Below, piece after piece: positions 40,960 through 52,127 of a stretch of 64,000 nucleotides of DNA. A model generated the notes under the pieces. It searched no databases, was not told the origin of the DNA, and saw only the letters and a list, made by a program, of their open reading frames with translations. Within the stretch, counting starts at the first letter, position 1, and each line of letters opens with the position of its first letter. Origin of the DNA: Conus ventricosus (lineage: Eukaryota > Mollusca > Gastropoda > Neogastropoda > Conidae). Location: NCBI GenBank assembly GCA_018398815.1, contig CM031616.1, positions 67,728,541-67,792,540 of the forward strand, given 5' to 3'. Position numbers and translations under genes: made by a program.

Positions 40960-41275
40960 AAATGTGCGGGTTTTAAAGTCATTTAAATTTAGAGAAGAAA
41001 AGTGTGTGGGTGTGTCTGCTGCCCGCCCTCTGTCTGTCTTCTTCCCTCTCCGTCCTCTCTCTTTCTGCTGTCTGTTGCTCCGGGAATTCTCTCTCTCTCT
41101 CTTCCGCCCCAGGAAAAGGCGGCTTTTTTAAACCCTTTCCCCAAAAACTCGGTGGGAAGCAATGGGGTTTAACAAAATTTACTGTTCCCACCTTCACGTT
41201 CCTCCTGGGTCCCCATCCAAACACACCCAAAATCTTTATTTTCTCTGGAACCATTTGGGTTATTCTAGGTGAAAT
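40960..41275 (-). repeat. Right terminal inverted repeat of the Polinton-like element
   Basis: Reverse-complement partner of 26820-27060. It contains CTTCCGCC, CTCTCTCTCT, CTGTTGC, GTCTGTCTTC, GTGTGTGG, and at its outer edge TTCTAGGTGAAA. It is about 70 bp longer than the left copy, mostly between the outer TTCTAGGTGAAA block and the CTTCCGCC block. Confidence 0.7.
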
Positions 41276-41557
41276 TTTAGCATCTTGAAAAAAAAAAACA
41301 TTTGCAATATGTTGACAAATTTGGTTTTGGTGCTCAAAGGAAAGAATCAAGGGGACAAATTTTAAAATATATTTTTCAATGAAGCATGGATACTGGGGAA
41401 ACCCCTATTTCAAAGGGAGTCAGCAGAAACCCCAGTGTCAAAACAGGGGCCCGGGAGACCCCAATGTCGTAAAAGTGAAACTCGAGGGGTTTTAATGATT
41501 TTTTCTTTCTTTCTGCGACACAGGGGATACTCCTGGGACACCCCTGTAAAGCCGGCA

Positions 41558-41878
41558 TGGGTTTTGTGTGATGCCCCTTTTTTACCCGCCATTTAAGCAG
41601 CCATACTCCTCTCGGGGGGGTGCAAACATGTGCACGTGTCACCATACCCCAAAGGCCAAAATGGCCTTTTCCTTTCCGAAAGTTGGGATGGGGTTTTACC
41701 GTGTGCAAGATTTAAAGCGTGCGTTCACACCGGGAAACCCCGGTTTATAGTCTCATTCGAAGGACAATGGGGAATGGAGTCAGAACCAAGAACTCCGAGG
41801 GAAAAACCCCCTATAACCGAAATTCAACCCCAACCCCAGGGTACGAGTCCGCCCTACCAAAAGACAAAACCGGCCCCG
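41558..41878 (-). mobile_element. tRNA-derived SINE copy in the poor-quality block
   Basis: Reverse-oriented copy of the 61.6-kb SINE. Shared segments include TAGTCTCATTCGAAGGAC (41749-41766), CCGCCATT...GCAGCCATACTCC (about 41587-41614) and the damaged tRNA part ending CCGGCCCC (about 41870-41877). Differences from the clean copies are mostly inserted or lost bases in homopolymers. Confidence 0.8.
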
Positions 41879-44347
41879 TTTCTAATATGTTTTCGTGCCA
41901 TCAGGGCCCTTTACATGTGAAAAGGATAACACGGTAAAGCCTTTCAAGTGTAGGGTACTGGGGCACCGCAACACAAAACTGGGAGTCGAATGCATCTGGT
42001 GGAGGTTAAGAGGGAAAAAATGCAGAAAAAGGAAATTCTTTGTCCAGTTAAACCATATTCACACTTAAGCAAGGACAAAGTAAGAGGTTTTTTGGCACCC
42101 CCAAACTGGCAAACCATATTTAAAGAGCAAGTTTCTTTTCTTGCTTTGTTCAGTAATTTTTATTTTTTAAAATGAAATTTTTCCCGCTGAAAAATAGGAA
42201 TTTTAAAAAAAAAAAACCCTTAAAAAAAAACAAATGGTTTATGGTTTTAAATCTTTCCACTGAAAATCGAAGGGGGGATTTTTGGCGTTTTTTTTTAAAA
42301 GTCTACTTTTTTTTTTTTTTTCCCAAATTCCGCTCATTTCAGGAATTGCTTTTGATTTAATTTCAGAGTCCTTCAGCTTTCAAAGTCACAGTGACCCCCT
42401 TCTTCTATATTTATATTTTGAGCGTGACATCAAAGCACAAGAAAAGATGTTGAAATTGCTTTAAAGCGCATACTACCTTTTTCTTTCCCCTTCCCCTTCC
42501 CAAAATTAAAATTTGTTGGGGAAAATTTAAAAAGTACACTTGGGGGGGGGTTTCAGCAAGGAAACGGGGGTGGGTCGGGGGCCCGGTGTGTGGTGTTGGG
42601 GGGTGTGGTGTGTGTGTGGTGTGTTTTGTGTGTTGTGGATTTTGGGTGTGTGTGTGTGTTTTTGTTGTGGTGTATTGCTGTGTGTGGTTGTGTGTGTGGG
42701 GTGTTGGGTGGTGTGGTGTGTGTGGTTTTTGTGGTATTGCATGTGTGTGTTTTGGGGGTGTGTGTGTGTGTGTATTGCATGTGTTGTGGTGTGTGTGTGT
42801 GTGTGTGTATTGCATGTGGGTTGGGTGTGGTTGTGTGTTGTGTTGTGTGTATTGCTGGTGTGTGGTGGTGTTGTGTTGTGTGTGTGTTGTATTGCGTGTG
42901 TGGTTGTGTGGGGGTGTGTGTGGGTGTGTGTGTGGGTTTCGTGTGGGTGTGTGTGTGATCAACCCCTGTTTGATTGTAGTAAGTGGGGAAATCTGGGCTC
43001 TGGGGTATTCTTTTTCCGAGTGGAGTGGGGAAGAGGAGAGAGAGAGAGAGAAGAGAGTGTTGGTAGCGTGCTGTTGTGTGTTGTGTGTGTGTGTGTGGTT
43101 TTAATTTGGATGAATGCCAGTCATCAAAATTAACCGTATCGGAGCAACCGTGAGTTTCATCAATAAAATAAGCAAATTTTCTTTTCTCTTATTGTTGACG
43201 CTTTTCATTATCTAACGCATCATGAATTTTATGGGCACATCATGAACCATAGGGACAAAAGGCTTAAAAAATTTTCATTTATAGATGCCATCATAAAATC
43301 ACATACGATGTATCTGCACAACGTGTCCTTTGAAAATTCCTTTTAGAAACCAAAAGCCTTCACTTGTGGCATATACAGATTTTTGAGCCATTCACATACA
43401 CTACTTTCGCATCATACCCCACATTAAAGATGCTGGAACATCGTTCTCTCTCCCTTCCTCATCCTTTTACGCACGCTGCACCGCACAACACATGCACAGA
43501 CACACCACATACCATCACACACGCACATACGCACGTGCACACACCAACCCTGCACACATACACCGCACCACATGGCCCTCCACTTGTCCTTTTTTCCTAA
43601 CGACGCACGCGCCGCGCGCGCCCCAAAAACCACACACACACAACCCCCACAACACACCACAAAAATCTTGCATTACAAACCCCTGGAAACAAAAAAAAAA
43701 GCCTTTGGGAACCAATGACTGAAACAGTGCTCGGGTAGCTGATTACCTGCAACAGATGTCTTTTTTAATGTTTTTAAGGACACTGTGCAGGACTTGCAGT
43801 GTAAGTGGACTTTGGGCTATACATGTGGACTTTTCATTCATGCAAATACACATCGGGCTAAAGGAAAAGCTTTTTTTAACAGACAGGGGTGGGGACCTAC
43901 ACCACAACATAAGGCGAGGGGTTGTTCCTTTACCGAAACCATGATGACGCACACCCATGGATACACTGGGCAAAAATTTTAGCAAGACAAAAAAAAAAAA
44001 TTTCCCATAAAAAATACCCTAAATGAGATAAGACTAATGAATGCAATCTGTCTAAATAAATGTCGGCCATCCTGTAAACTGAAGTACAGGCTAAAACTCG
44101 CAGGGCTAGAATAGACATAGGCCCCCAAATGAATCAAGTTTTTTCTAAATGAAATTTTTCCCGCCATCCCCTTTCACTCAGTTCTTCAGTCCCGGTTTTT
44201 TGAAGAGGGTTTTTAAAAGTTTTTTTTTTTGTGATTGACTTTTGGGGCGATGACACCCTATTACCCTTCTTTCGGCTTCGTTTTAAAACAACATTTCTTT
44301 ACCTTTTGTCTGCCACCGTCTGCATCTTGCATTAATCCAGATCATAG

Positions 44348-44385
44348 CCCCCCCCCCCCCCCCCCCCCCCCCCCCACCCCACGCA
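44348..44385. repeat. Poly-C tract (38 C), right edge of poor-quality block
   Basis: An uninterrupted run of 38 C. Clean sequence resumes immediately to the right. Confidence 0.95.
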
Positions 44386-44646
44386 ACCCATCTCTCTGAA
44401 GATGTGCCAACCTTCAGTTTGCCAACATAAAGTTCTGCGTGGCCTCTAGTGGCTCTTCTGAGATACTGGTTTGTCCTTTTGTGTTTTCTATACTGAGTTA
44501 TAGTTGCTCCCCAAATCTTGCCAGCCTTTTCAAGAGCGTTTTCAATTCTTTCTAGCTGGAGACTATATTCTTCATGAATTTGTGACGATGATTATGATGA
44601 TGATAAATTCTCCCATTGTGTCCCAACAGATGAGTAGGCAGGCAGG
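44386..44646. other. No recognised gene
   Basis: Clean sequence between the poly-C tract and the LINE tail; probably 3' untranslated sequence of that LINE, but no motif confirms it. Confidence 0.4.
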
Positions 44647-45135
44647 TCATCTGCTGATGTGGGTCTTCTTGTGGGAATGAAGACCAATTCCTGAGGCACA
44701 GGGTTGTCCACAGATGCTGCACGGAATGGAGTCCTTCAAGGATGGGTCCCGTTTTCTCTGGTTCCTCTTTTCCTGGGTGACGCATGCTCTGTTGCGCTCA
44801 AATGTCTGTATGCCCTGGGTACAGCCTTGCTTCCACTGTGTTCTGTCAAGGGCGACATCTTCCCAAGAAGCAGTGTCGATGTTGCAGCTTCTGAGGTTGG
44901 CCTTCAAGGTGTCTTTGTATCTCTTGAGAGGCCTTCCTTGGTCGTGTTGTCCTTCCTTCAGTTGTCCATAGAGCAGCATCTTTGGAATTCTGCTGTCCTC
45001 CATATGGACAGCGTGTCCTGTTCATCGGAGCTGGCTTTTGATCTCTGTGCTGGGTAGGCCACAATTCTTCTGGACCTGTAGGTTGGACATTCTGTTTTGC
45101 CATTTGATGCTGCAGATCTTGTGCTAGTTTGTGCT
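44647..45135 (-). pseudogene. 3' fragment of a LINE ORF2 with C-terminal zinc finger
   Basis: The minus-strand frame 45003-44647 reads MEDSRIPKMLLYGQLKEGQ, GRPLKRYKDTLKANLRSCNI, SWEDVALDRTQWK, and ends in a CCHH finger (CSICGQPCASGIGLHSHKKTH minus its last residue). This is the C-terminal region of a widespread animal non-LTR retrotransposon ORF2. Just upstream (45135-45004) the same protein continues in other frames, with at least one shift near 45010. The reverse transcriptase itself is absent, so only the 3' end inserted or survived. Confidence 0.85.
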
Positions 45136-46687
45136 TGCATGAACAGGTGCTTCAGTGACTTTAGTGGGGAGACTGTGATCAGCTTCCTGAAATGAGCTAC
45201 ATGAACTTCTACCAGACATCACTTTGGGCTGAAGAAGACTTCCAGCAATGCAGGACTCTTGTGATATTATATTTTCCAGATCATTTTCTTTAATGAAGGA
45301 GAATGAGTCTCGGAAGACCCTCATTGGTGGCAGAAGGTGATGGTAAAGCCTCTGTGGAAGGTGGGGGTCATAAGAGACGCGCTGCATTGAGAGAGTGTGG
45401 TCAAAAGCAATGTCCAATAAAGATTGGAGTGTTTCAGTCCAGTAGAGACAGTGTTGTGGGCGTTGTATGCAACTCATCACTTCTAAACTTTTCACTCCGA
45501 AAGGTGGAAATTGGATGACAAATTTCTTTGTTGTTGTTGACATTTTGAGTAGTTCAGGGGATACCATGGTTACGTTGTGTCTCTGGGTCTCACTCTCTGT
45601 GACTAAGATGCAGTACAAGTCGCCAAGAAGACAGCCTTAAATGGAGAAATGTGAAGATCTTCAGCTGAAAGGCACAACAACCAGTGTGCAAGGCCTGATC
45701 TGACTTAGGGTGAGGAATGCAAGTCCTGTGTGGGAACCCATTACAATAACCTGCTTCAGTTCCCCCCCAAAAAAAAAATCCCAAAGGCATGCAGCCATGC
45801 AGGACTACATGAAGACTTTCTGTGTTGATGGTAGGCTGCAGACGCTGACCTATCTTCTCTGCAAGAAAAAAAAAATTTTAACCCCCCAAAACACAAAAAA
45901 AGGCCAGGCTTTCCACTCTCTTCCAAATGGTCTTGTCCACATCGATCCCAAGTATGCCCCTTCCGCAAAATGCCAGAAGAGTGGACATGGGACAGACTCA
46001 CGGGTGTGTGACATATGGTTCACACAGAGTGCAATAATGGCAGCGACATTTCTTTCAAGAACCGACCTTTAGTGGAGCTGCCTTCCGGAGTGTGTTGCAG
46101 CAGCAGCAGCATCTCTGGCATCCTTTGAGTCTGCAGCGCCACTTTTGTCCAGTGCTTCATTCTCCAGAGAAGTTCGAATCAGCTCTCTTTAGTTCTTTCT
46201 GTTCCTGTTTGGGGTAGATCCTTCTATTATTTATTTTTCCTTAGTTCTGTTTATTTGCAGATATTCTGTAACATGATGAAAAGCTTGTATCATGTAGAAC
46301 GTTGTTTAATCATCTGGGTTTTTTTTCTTCTTCTTCTTTGGTCCTTTCTACTACTTCTGTGGTCAGTTTCCGATATGAGTATGAACATTTATTCATGTAC
46401 AACAATGCAGGTCCCAGAGACTGAGAATCCAGAACAGTGGTGCTGAACTCGTCCTCAAGTCTTCCAACTTCAGTGTGTCAAAACACTACACATGAGTACA
46501 GAAATAAACCCAGACGCTATGTGCCATGCGTTGAAATATGAAAATCGGCAAGTGAATGTCCATCGATAATGAAACATACCGATTGTGCATGGTGAGCAAG
46601 CATGTTTTACACAAAGGGATGGAGGGGGAAAAAAAAAGATCAAAAAAAAAAAGGGAAAAAAAAATATGAGGACAGTGGCCCACTCTC
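45136..46687. other. No recognised gene
   Basis: A 164-codon minus-strand frame (45618-45124) has no recognisable domain and its 3' end overlaps the LINE fragment. The rest, including a poly-A-rich patch at 46625-46665, shows no feature. Confidence 0.45.
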
Positions 46688-47395
46688 TTCCTATTTTGCT
46701 GTCTGCCTCTCTTCCTGTTTTACTACTTGCCTCTCTTCCTATTTTACTGCTTAACTCTCTTCCTATTTTACTGCTTAACTCTCTTCCTGTATGGCTGTCT
46801 GCCTTTCTTCCAATGATGCTGTCTGCCTTTCTTCCTATTTTGCTGCTTAACTCTCTTCCTATTGCTGTCTGCCTCTCTTCCTATATTGCTGTCCGTCTCT
46901 CTTCCTATATTGCTGTCTGCCTCTCTTCCTACATTGCTGTCTGCCTCTTCCTATATTGCTGTCTGCCTCTCTTCCTATATTGCTGTCTGCCTTTCTTCCT
47001 ATTTTGCTGTCTGCCTTTCTTCCTCTATTGCTGTCTGCCTCTCTTCCTATATTGCTGTCTGCCTTTCTTCCTATTTTGCTGCTTAACTCTCTTCCTATAT
47101 TGCTGTCTGTCTCTTCCTATATTGCTGTCTGCCTCTCTTCCTGTATTGCTGTCTGCCTCTCTTTCTATATTGCTGTCTGTCTCTTCCTATATTGCTGTCT
47201 GCCTTTCTTCTTTTATTGCTGTCTACCTCTCTTCCTATATTGCTGTCTGCCTTTCTTCCTATTTTGCTGTCTGCCTTTCTTCCTATTTTGCTGTCTGCCT
47301 TTCTTCCTATTTTGCTGCTTAACTTTCTTCCTCTATTGCTGTCTGCCTCTCTTCCAATATTGCTGTCTGCCTCTCTTCCTATTTTGCCGTCTCTT
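46688..47395. repeat. 24-bp minisatellite, about 29 copies
   Basis: The unit is approximately CTTCCTATATTGCTGTCTGC plus CTCT. Variants with TTTTGCTGCTTAACT recur at intervals. The 24-bp period keeps frames open and creates apparent hydrophobic proteins with an eight-residue period (LPILLSAS). These resemble membrane proteins only because of composition. Confidence 0.95.
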
Positions 47396-47524
47396 TTTGC
47401 TTAGCGACTTGCTACACTTTGTGTCTGACTCTCCTCCGGGTGTGCCGCATGCCTGTCTCCTGATTCCTCCTACATTACTGCATGTCTGTCTTCATGGTGA
47501 ATCTCAAATTCCGACCCAGGGCTG

Positions 47525-47560
47525 ATGGTATCCTCTGCGTGCTGCACTGCTCAAGACTGG

Positions 47561-47611
<51 letters not shown>

Positions 47612-47629
47612 GGGGGGGGGGGATTACAG
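47525..47629 (+). repeat. Interrupted unit of a ~120-bp tandem array with poly-G expansion
   Basis: The sequence TGCTGCACTGCTCAAGACTGG followed by G bases and ATTACAG matches the units at 50076-50455. Where other units have five G, this one has 49 G (47562-47610), an A and 11 more G. The unit is split by the transposon inserted at 47632. Confidence 0.85.
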
Positions 47630-47631
47630 TA

Positions 47632-47856
47632 CAGTAGAATCCGGTTATAAGAAAGTTGAGGGGAATTTTGTCTTTGTTTCTTATAACCGAGTTTTCTTAC
47701 AGCTGAGGTTTCTTATAATCGAGAGTTCTAAAAAAAATGTTTTTAGAGTGTTTCTAATATCCGAGTTTTTGTTTGTTTTTGCTTTGGTTCTCTTTTTCTC
47801 TGCACAATTCTGTAATTGTTAGTGTGTGTACGTCAGTGTTAGAAAGAGAGGGAGGG

Positions 47857-47906
<50 letters not shown>

Positions 47907-48041
47907 CACATAGACACGGAGAGAGACAAAGAGAGTCACACAGAGCAGAGAGAGAGAGAGAGAGAGGCTTTTTTGTTTGATTTCGCAAGTAAACTTTGGC
48001 CTGTGACATAAAACTTCAAGTGTGTTTTCTTTTTCTTATCA

Positions 48042-48112
<71 letters not shown>

Positions 48113-48114
48113 TC

Positions 48115-48164
<50 letters not shown>

Positions 48165-49170
48165 TCGCACACACATACACACTCACACACACACACACAC
48201 ACACACATACGCAAACGCATAAACACGATAGACGAGTAAAAATGCGATAAAGGAGAGCATAGATTTATTCTTGGAGCCATTGGCCGTCATGACATAGAGA
48301 AAGAGGGATCAACATTTTCGTGTGTGTATGATGTGGTGTGGAGAGAGAGAGAGAGAGAGAGATTTTTAGAACGCAACGGTAAATAGTTCAAGTCAACATA
48401 ATCGTAAGGAAATTTCCCAATATTAACAAATGCACCTGTAAATATATGGATCACTTACTCTCGGACAAGTCCTCAGTCCAAAAGGTGTTTTAAACATAAA
48501 CCATAACACACCAAAGGCGCCACTGACGTCATTGTCGCTTTTCGACGGACATCCATGATGGTGTGTGTGAGTGTGCTTACAAATATGCAAGTGCATGTAT
48601 ATATTCTTAATTTTAACAAGAATGCATATAAAAATGTTACCATATGTTTTATCTGGGGATTGCATCAGAGACAATACTATATCACACACTACAAAAGATT
48701 TATTTCAAGCCTTGTGTAGAGAATCATCTTGAAATGCAGGTAGGAACTGTTTTATAATTTGTCATCGGAACAGAACATGAAAGTTTGAAAGAGAGAGCGG
48801 GAGAGAGTGTGTGTGTGTGTGTGTGTGTGTGCGTGTGTGTGTGTGTACGCGCGCACGCGCACCCACACAAGTATTTACGAGCAGTATTTAACAGCGCTCA
48901 GCGATATTCTGAATGGGAGTTAACAGGTACTCATAAGTTGTAGGGTATTACATATTGATGCTCGTCAAATGTGAACTGAACGAATGAATACGAACATAGC
49001 ACGTGATTCCTTGATTATTTATCAAGCTTCTCACATACATGCACATGCACGAGAAACAAAGACACACAGAGAGAGAGAGAGAGGGAGGGAGTGATGGAGG
49101 GAGAAAGAGTGTGTGTGTGTGAGAAAGAGAGAGAGGGGGGGAGGGAGTGATGGAGAGTGGGGGAGAAAGA

Positions 49171-49206
<36 letters not shown>

Positions 49207-49584
49207 TGGCAGAGGGGGTGGAGATAGTAACATAACATACCTCGCTTGGACAAACCAGTGCAGAAGTTGATTGTCAGTGTCCTCATGTTTCGCCTTCCTA
49301 TTCTTTTGCTGTAGCTGCGGGTCAGTTGTACTGCCCAAGAACTGATTTTTGTATTTGTCCCTTTGTTTTACAATGTTGCACAGAGTAGCAAGAGGAATCT
49401 GAAATTTTTCGGCAATCGGCGTCATTTTTCTTTTTCGGGTTTCTCTCCACAGCATCCAAAATTTCAATTTTTTGTTTCAGCGAAATTGCTTGTCTTTTGT
49501 GTTTGTCAGCCATCTTCACTTTACATTGTACAAAGCTTTGCCTTGCATTGAACATACACTGGCGTGAAGAGAGAAACAGGGGTG

Positions 49585-49616
<32 letters not shown>

Positions 49617-49998
49617 TAAACACCTCTCGCAATCAAGCACCTGCGTTTTGTCTAGCTTACATCCGGATATCCCATCTCTTAGGCGACATCAAAAAGCCCA
49701 CACCATGTCCTGCCAGTTCCTGTGACCTGCATCGTGGAATTGTTGGGTTTTTTTTTATATAGGTATGTGTAGGCCACCGAGAAAATCTTTCGACAGCCGA
49801 GACTTTCTTACATCCGAGGAAAAGTTTCGCCAGGGTCAGCTAAACCTGTTTCTTACAAGCGAGTTTTCTTACAACCCAGTTTCTTACATCCGAGGTATTT
49901 TAAGTAATGTTAAAGAATCCTCTCAGCAGGGGAAAGCCATTTGATTTCTTATAGCCGAGTTTTCTTATTACCGAGTTTCTTATAACCGGATTCTACTG
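47632..49998 (-). mobile_element. pogo/Tigger-like DNA transposon, internally deleted
   Basis: A 2,367-bp element flanked by TA on both sides (47630-47631 and 49999-50000). It has perfect inverted termini CAGTAGAATCCGGTTATAAG / CTTATAACCGGATTCTACTG. Multiple subterminal copies of TTTCTTAYANCCGAG lie within about 120 bp of the left end and about 200 bp of the right end and are likely transposase-binding sites. Between them lie a transposase N-terminus (49222-49513, minus strand) and a series of GA, CT, CA and GT microsatellites, plus a G run near 49589-49610. The catalytic DDE domain is missing, so the element is non-autonomous. Confidence 0.88.
49222..49513 (-). pseudogene. Truncated CENP-B/pogo-type transposase N-terminus
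   Basis: Starting at a minus-strand ATG (49513), the frame reads MADKHKRQAISLKQKIEILD. This is the first helix-turn-helix of CENP-B/Tigger/jerky transposases. After a frame break near 49430 the next frame gives IAEKFQIPLATLCNIVKQRD and then a charged linker ending LLHWFVQARY. It runs straight into CT/CA microsatellite at 49205. The HTH pair normally binds subterminal DNA. The downstream DDE catalytic core of about 200 residues is absent. Confidence 0.85.
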
Positions 49999-50000
49999 TA

Positions 50001-50455
50001 CATCTGAGTGCAAGAAAAGATGACTCTTCAGATCTGAATGTGCTAATTTCTTTTGAAGTTCTCTACCTTGTCAGATGGTATCTTCTGCATGCTGCACTGC
50101 TTGAGACTGGGGGAAATTACAATGACACCTGAGTGCAAGAAAAGATGACTTCAGAACTGAATCTGAAGATTTCTCTTGGAAGTTCTCTCCCTTGTCAGAT
50201 GGTATCTTCTGCATGCTGCACTGCTTGACACTGGGGGAAATTACAGTGACACCTGAGTGCAAGAAAAGATGACTTCAGAACTGACTCTGAAGATTTCTCT
50301 TGAAGTTCTCTCCCTTGTCAGATGGTATCTTCTGCATGCTGCACTGCTTGACACTGGGGGAAATTACAGTGACACCTGAGTGCAAGAAAAGATGACTTCA
50401 GAACTGAATCTGAAGATTTCTCTTGAAGATCTCTGCTTTGATGTTTTTAGTTCCT
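50001..50455 (+). repeat. ~120-bp tandem array, about 3.5 copies
   Basis: Units run CACCTGAGTGCAAGAAAAGA, GACTTCAGAACTGA, GAAGTTCTCTCCCTTGTCAG, GGTATCTTCTGCATGCTGC, then GACTGGGGGAAATTACAGTG. The first partial unit begins CATCTGAGTGCAAG at 50001, directly after the transposon's right TA. It is the continuation of the unit cut at 47629. Confidence 0.9.
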
Positions 50456-50622
50456 GAACAATCTGAAAGGTGTTCTTTCTTTGTCTTTCAGGTTCAATAG
50501 CTATATATGACAAGCTAACAATGTTTCTCAGACAAATGCACCACTGCACCTGTGCTAGTGCCTATCATTGTCTTCCTATTCATGTATACACAGACACACC
50601 CACACAGACACGCACACACACA

Positions 50623-50688
<66 letters not shown>

Positions 50689-50742
50689 TGCGCACACACA
50701 CACTCTCTCTCTCTGTCTCTCTTGCACACAAGCATACGCACG

Positions 50743-50797
<55 letters not shown>

Positions 50798-51713
50798 CTC
50801 TCTCTCTCTCTCTCTCTCTACACTCTCGCACACATACACACACACACACACTCAAACACATACATGCATATTGCACACATATACCTACATGCTTGAACAA
50901 ATGCTCCAGAATAAGCAGACGCCATTACTACAATATGTATACTCAGAAGACCTGACACAAGTCCATTCCAGTGTACTAGCCAACGTCTTTCCACCAGACA
51001 TGACGCCGGATCAAGGCTGCAGACGGGTGGATCAGACGTCTCCAGAAGAAACCACTCGCAGAGAAGTTCCAGAACCAGGTCATCGACGGACAAGGACAAC
51101 GCCATTGACGGGGGTGGGTGAAGTATGCTTCGGATTCCTTCCTCCCTCAAGAAATCAAGAGAGGCAAATTGGATGGGTTGTGTGAGTCCCATGTTGGAAT
51201 TTAAAGTGAATCAGCCAGTCAGCATGGACGAGTAAATGACAAGACAGAGTGATTACGAGACCATGTAACAGTCTTTAACCTTTACCGGATGACATTTTTG
51301 ACTACACAGACCTGATCGTGCAGGTCACCCAAGACCCACACATTTTATAGAGGCTCTTCCTATTGCTTATCCCTATTCAGATAGGGTCATGTGGCACCCA
51401 TTAAAATGTATGAAACTATTTTTGAAAAGGAAAACGGCATTGAAGGTGGGCCAAAATCCCATTTATTTTGTCACAGAGTACACGCTTGTCATGGAATACA
51501 GCCTTGCCTTTGTTGAAGGTGATCAGCACTCCCCGTGTTTGGAAAGGGTTAAAGTCCTGCGCTATGTTAGTTTCCAGTATCACGCACATTTCCTTTTTTT
51601 CTTCTAGGAATGAAGTCCTGCCCTGTGTCATGGGTGTCTGCTGAACCCGGACACATTGTAGTGGAAAGACAGCTAACAGATGCTAACCTCATGCAGTAGG
51701 TCATGTCATGACC
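50456..51713. other. CA/CT microsatellites; no recognised gene
   Basis: Compound (CA)n and (CT)n from about 50589 to 50870. The 50900-51190 stretch is open in one plus frame but has no recognisable domain. Confidence 0.6.
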
Positions 51714-52127
51714 TTAACTCTTTCATTCCTACTTTTCTATGAACCATTACTTCCTCTTGTTCCTAGATTCTTATAATGCGAGCATTCCCTTCATTCCTGG
51801 ATTTAGAGAAAAGAAAAAAGTGTAAAGTGAGAACTGCCGCCTGTACTGTAGCAAACTGGCCAGAATAGAGCCGCAACTACTTTCCCACGCTGTAGGGGCC
51901 ATCTGGCATCCATTCCATTCAGAAACACTGCCGCGCGAGCGACCCGGTCATGACATGTACCGATGACGTGACTCGCGCGAAGTTCAAAGTGCTTACCGCG
52001 AGAACCGATTTTCCGGGTTGCAGGAAGGAAAGGAGGGATTTTGTGCTGCCCGGTTTTCCGGGCTGCAGGAAGGAAGGGTAGGATTTCTGCAAACCGGAAA
52101 ACCGGGTTGTAGGGATGAAATAGTTAA
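51714..52127. mobile_element. TTAA-flanked MITE (piggyBac-type)
   Basis: The termini are TTAACTCTTTCATTCCTAC (51714-51732) and, on the opposite strand, TTAACTATTTCATCCCTAC (52109-52127). These are 19-bp inverted repeats with two mismatches that include the TTAA target. The interior has short repeats of GGTTTTCCGGGCTGCAGGAA type near 52010-52105 and no coding capacity. Confidence 0.8.

Larger units (their letters stand above)
26820..41275. mobile_element. Polinton/Maverick-like (adintovirus-like) element
   Basis: About 14.5 kb bounded by inverted repeats (26820-27060 and 40960-41275). It contains three hallmark genes: a packaging ATPase (minus strand, just inside the left repeat), a protein-primed family-B DNA polymerase (plus, centre) and an rve integrase (minus, right of the polymerase). 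Elements of this class are typically 15-20 kb and carry these genes plus an adenovirus-like protease and double-jelly-roll capsid proteins. I could not identify the protease or capsid genes in 27.7-33.4 kb or 37.8-40.9 kb. Reading frames are broken throughout, at least partly by sequence error, so whether the element is intact cannot be judged. Target-site duplications were not found. Confidence 0.78.
24498..44347. other. Homopolymer-rich, probably unpolished sequence block
   Basis: This 19.8-kb block differs from its flanks. Runs of 3-8 identical bases are everywhere, microsatellites are ragged (42545-42960, 43480-43650) where those outside are perfect, and coding traces switch frame every few tens of codons. 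It is bounded by poly-C tracts at 24465-24497 and 44348-44385, the kind of sequence at which short-read contigs stop. The recognisable content is a Polinton-like element and one SINE. Outside those (24.5-26.8 and 41.9-44.3 kb) I recognise no gene. Confidence 0.75.

Noticed and set aside
24498..44347. Large inverted duplication (palindromic read chimera) centred near 34 kb
   Set aside because: Only the terminal blocks are inverted copies; the SINE at 41.6-41.9 kb has no mirror image near 26.2 kb and the centre is not palindromic.
45124..45618. 164-codon minus-strand ORF as a gene
   Set aside because: No recognisable domain or splice context, and its end overlaps a LINE fragment.
46585..47525. 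Apparent multi-span membrane proteins rich in LPILLSAS
   Set aside because: Hydrophobic peptides arise from a 24-bp CT/AT-rich minisatellite.
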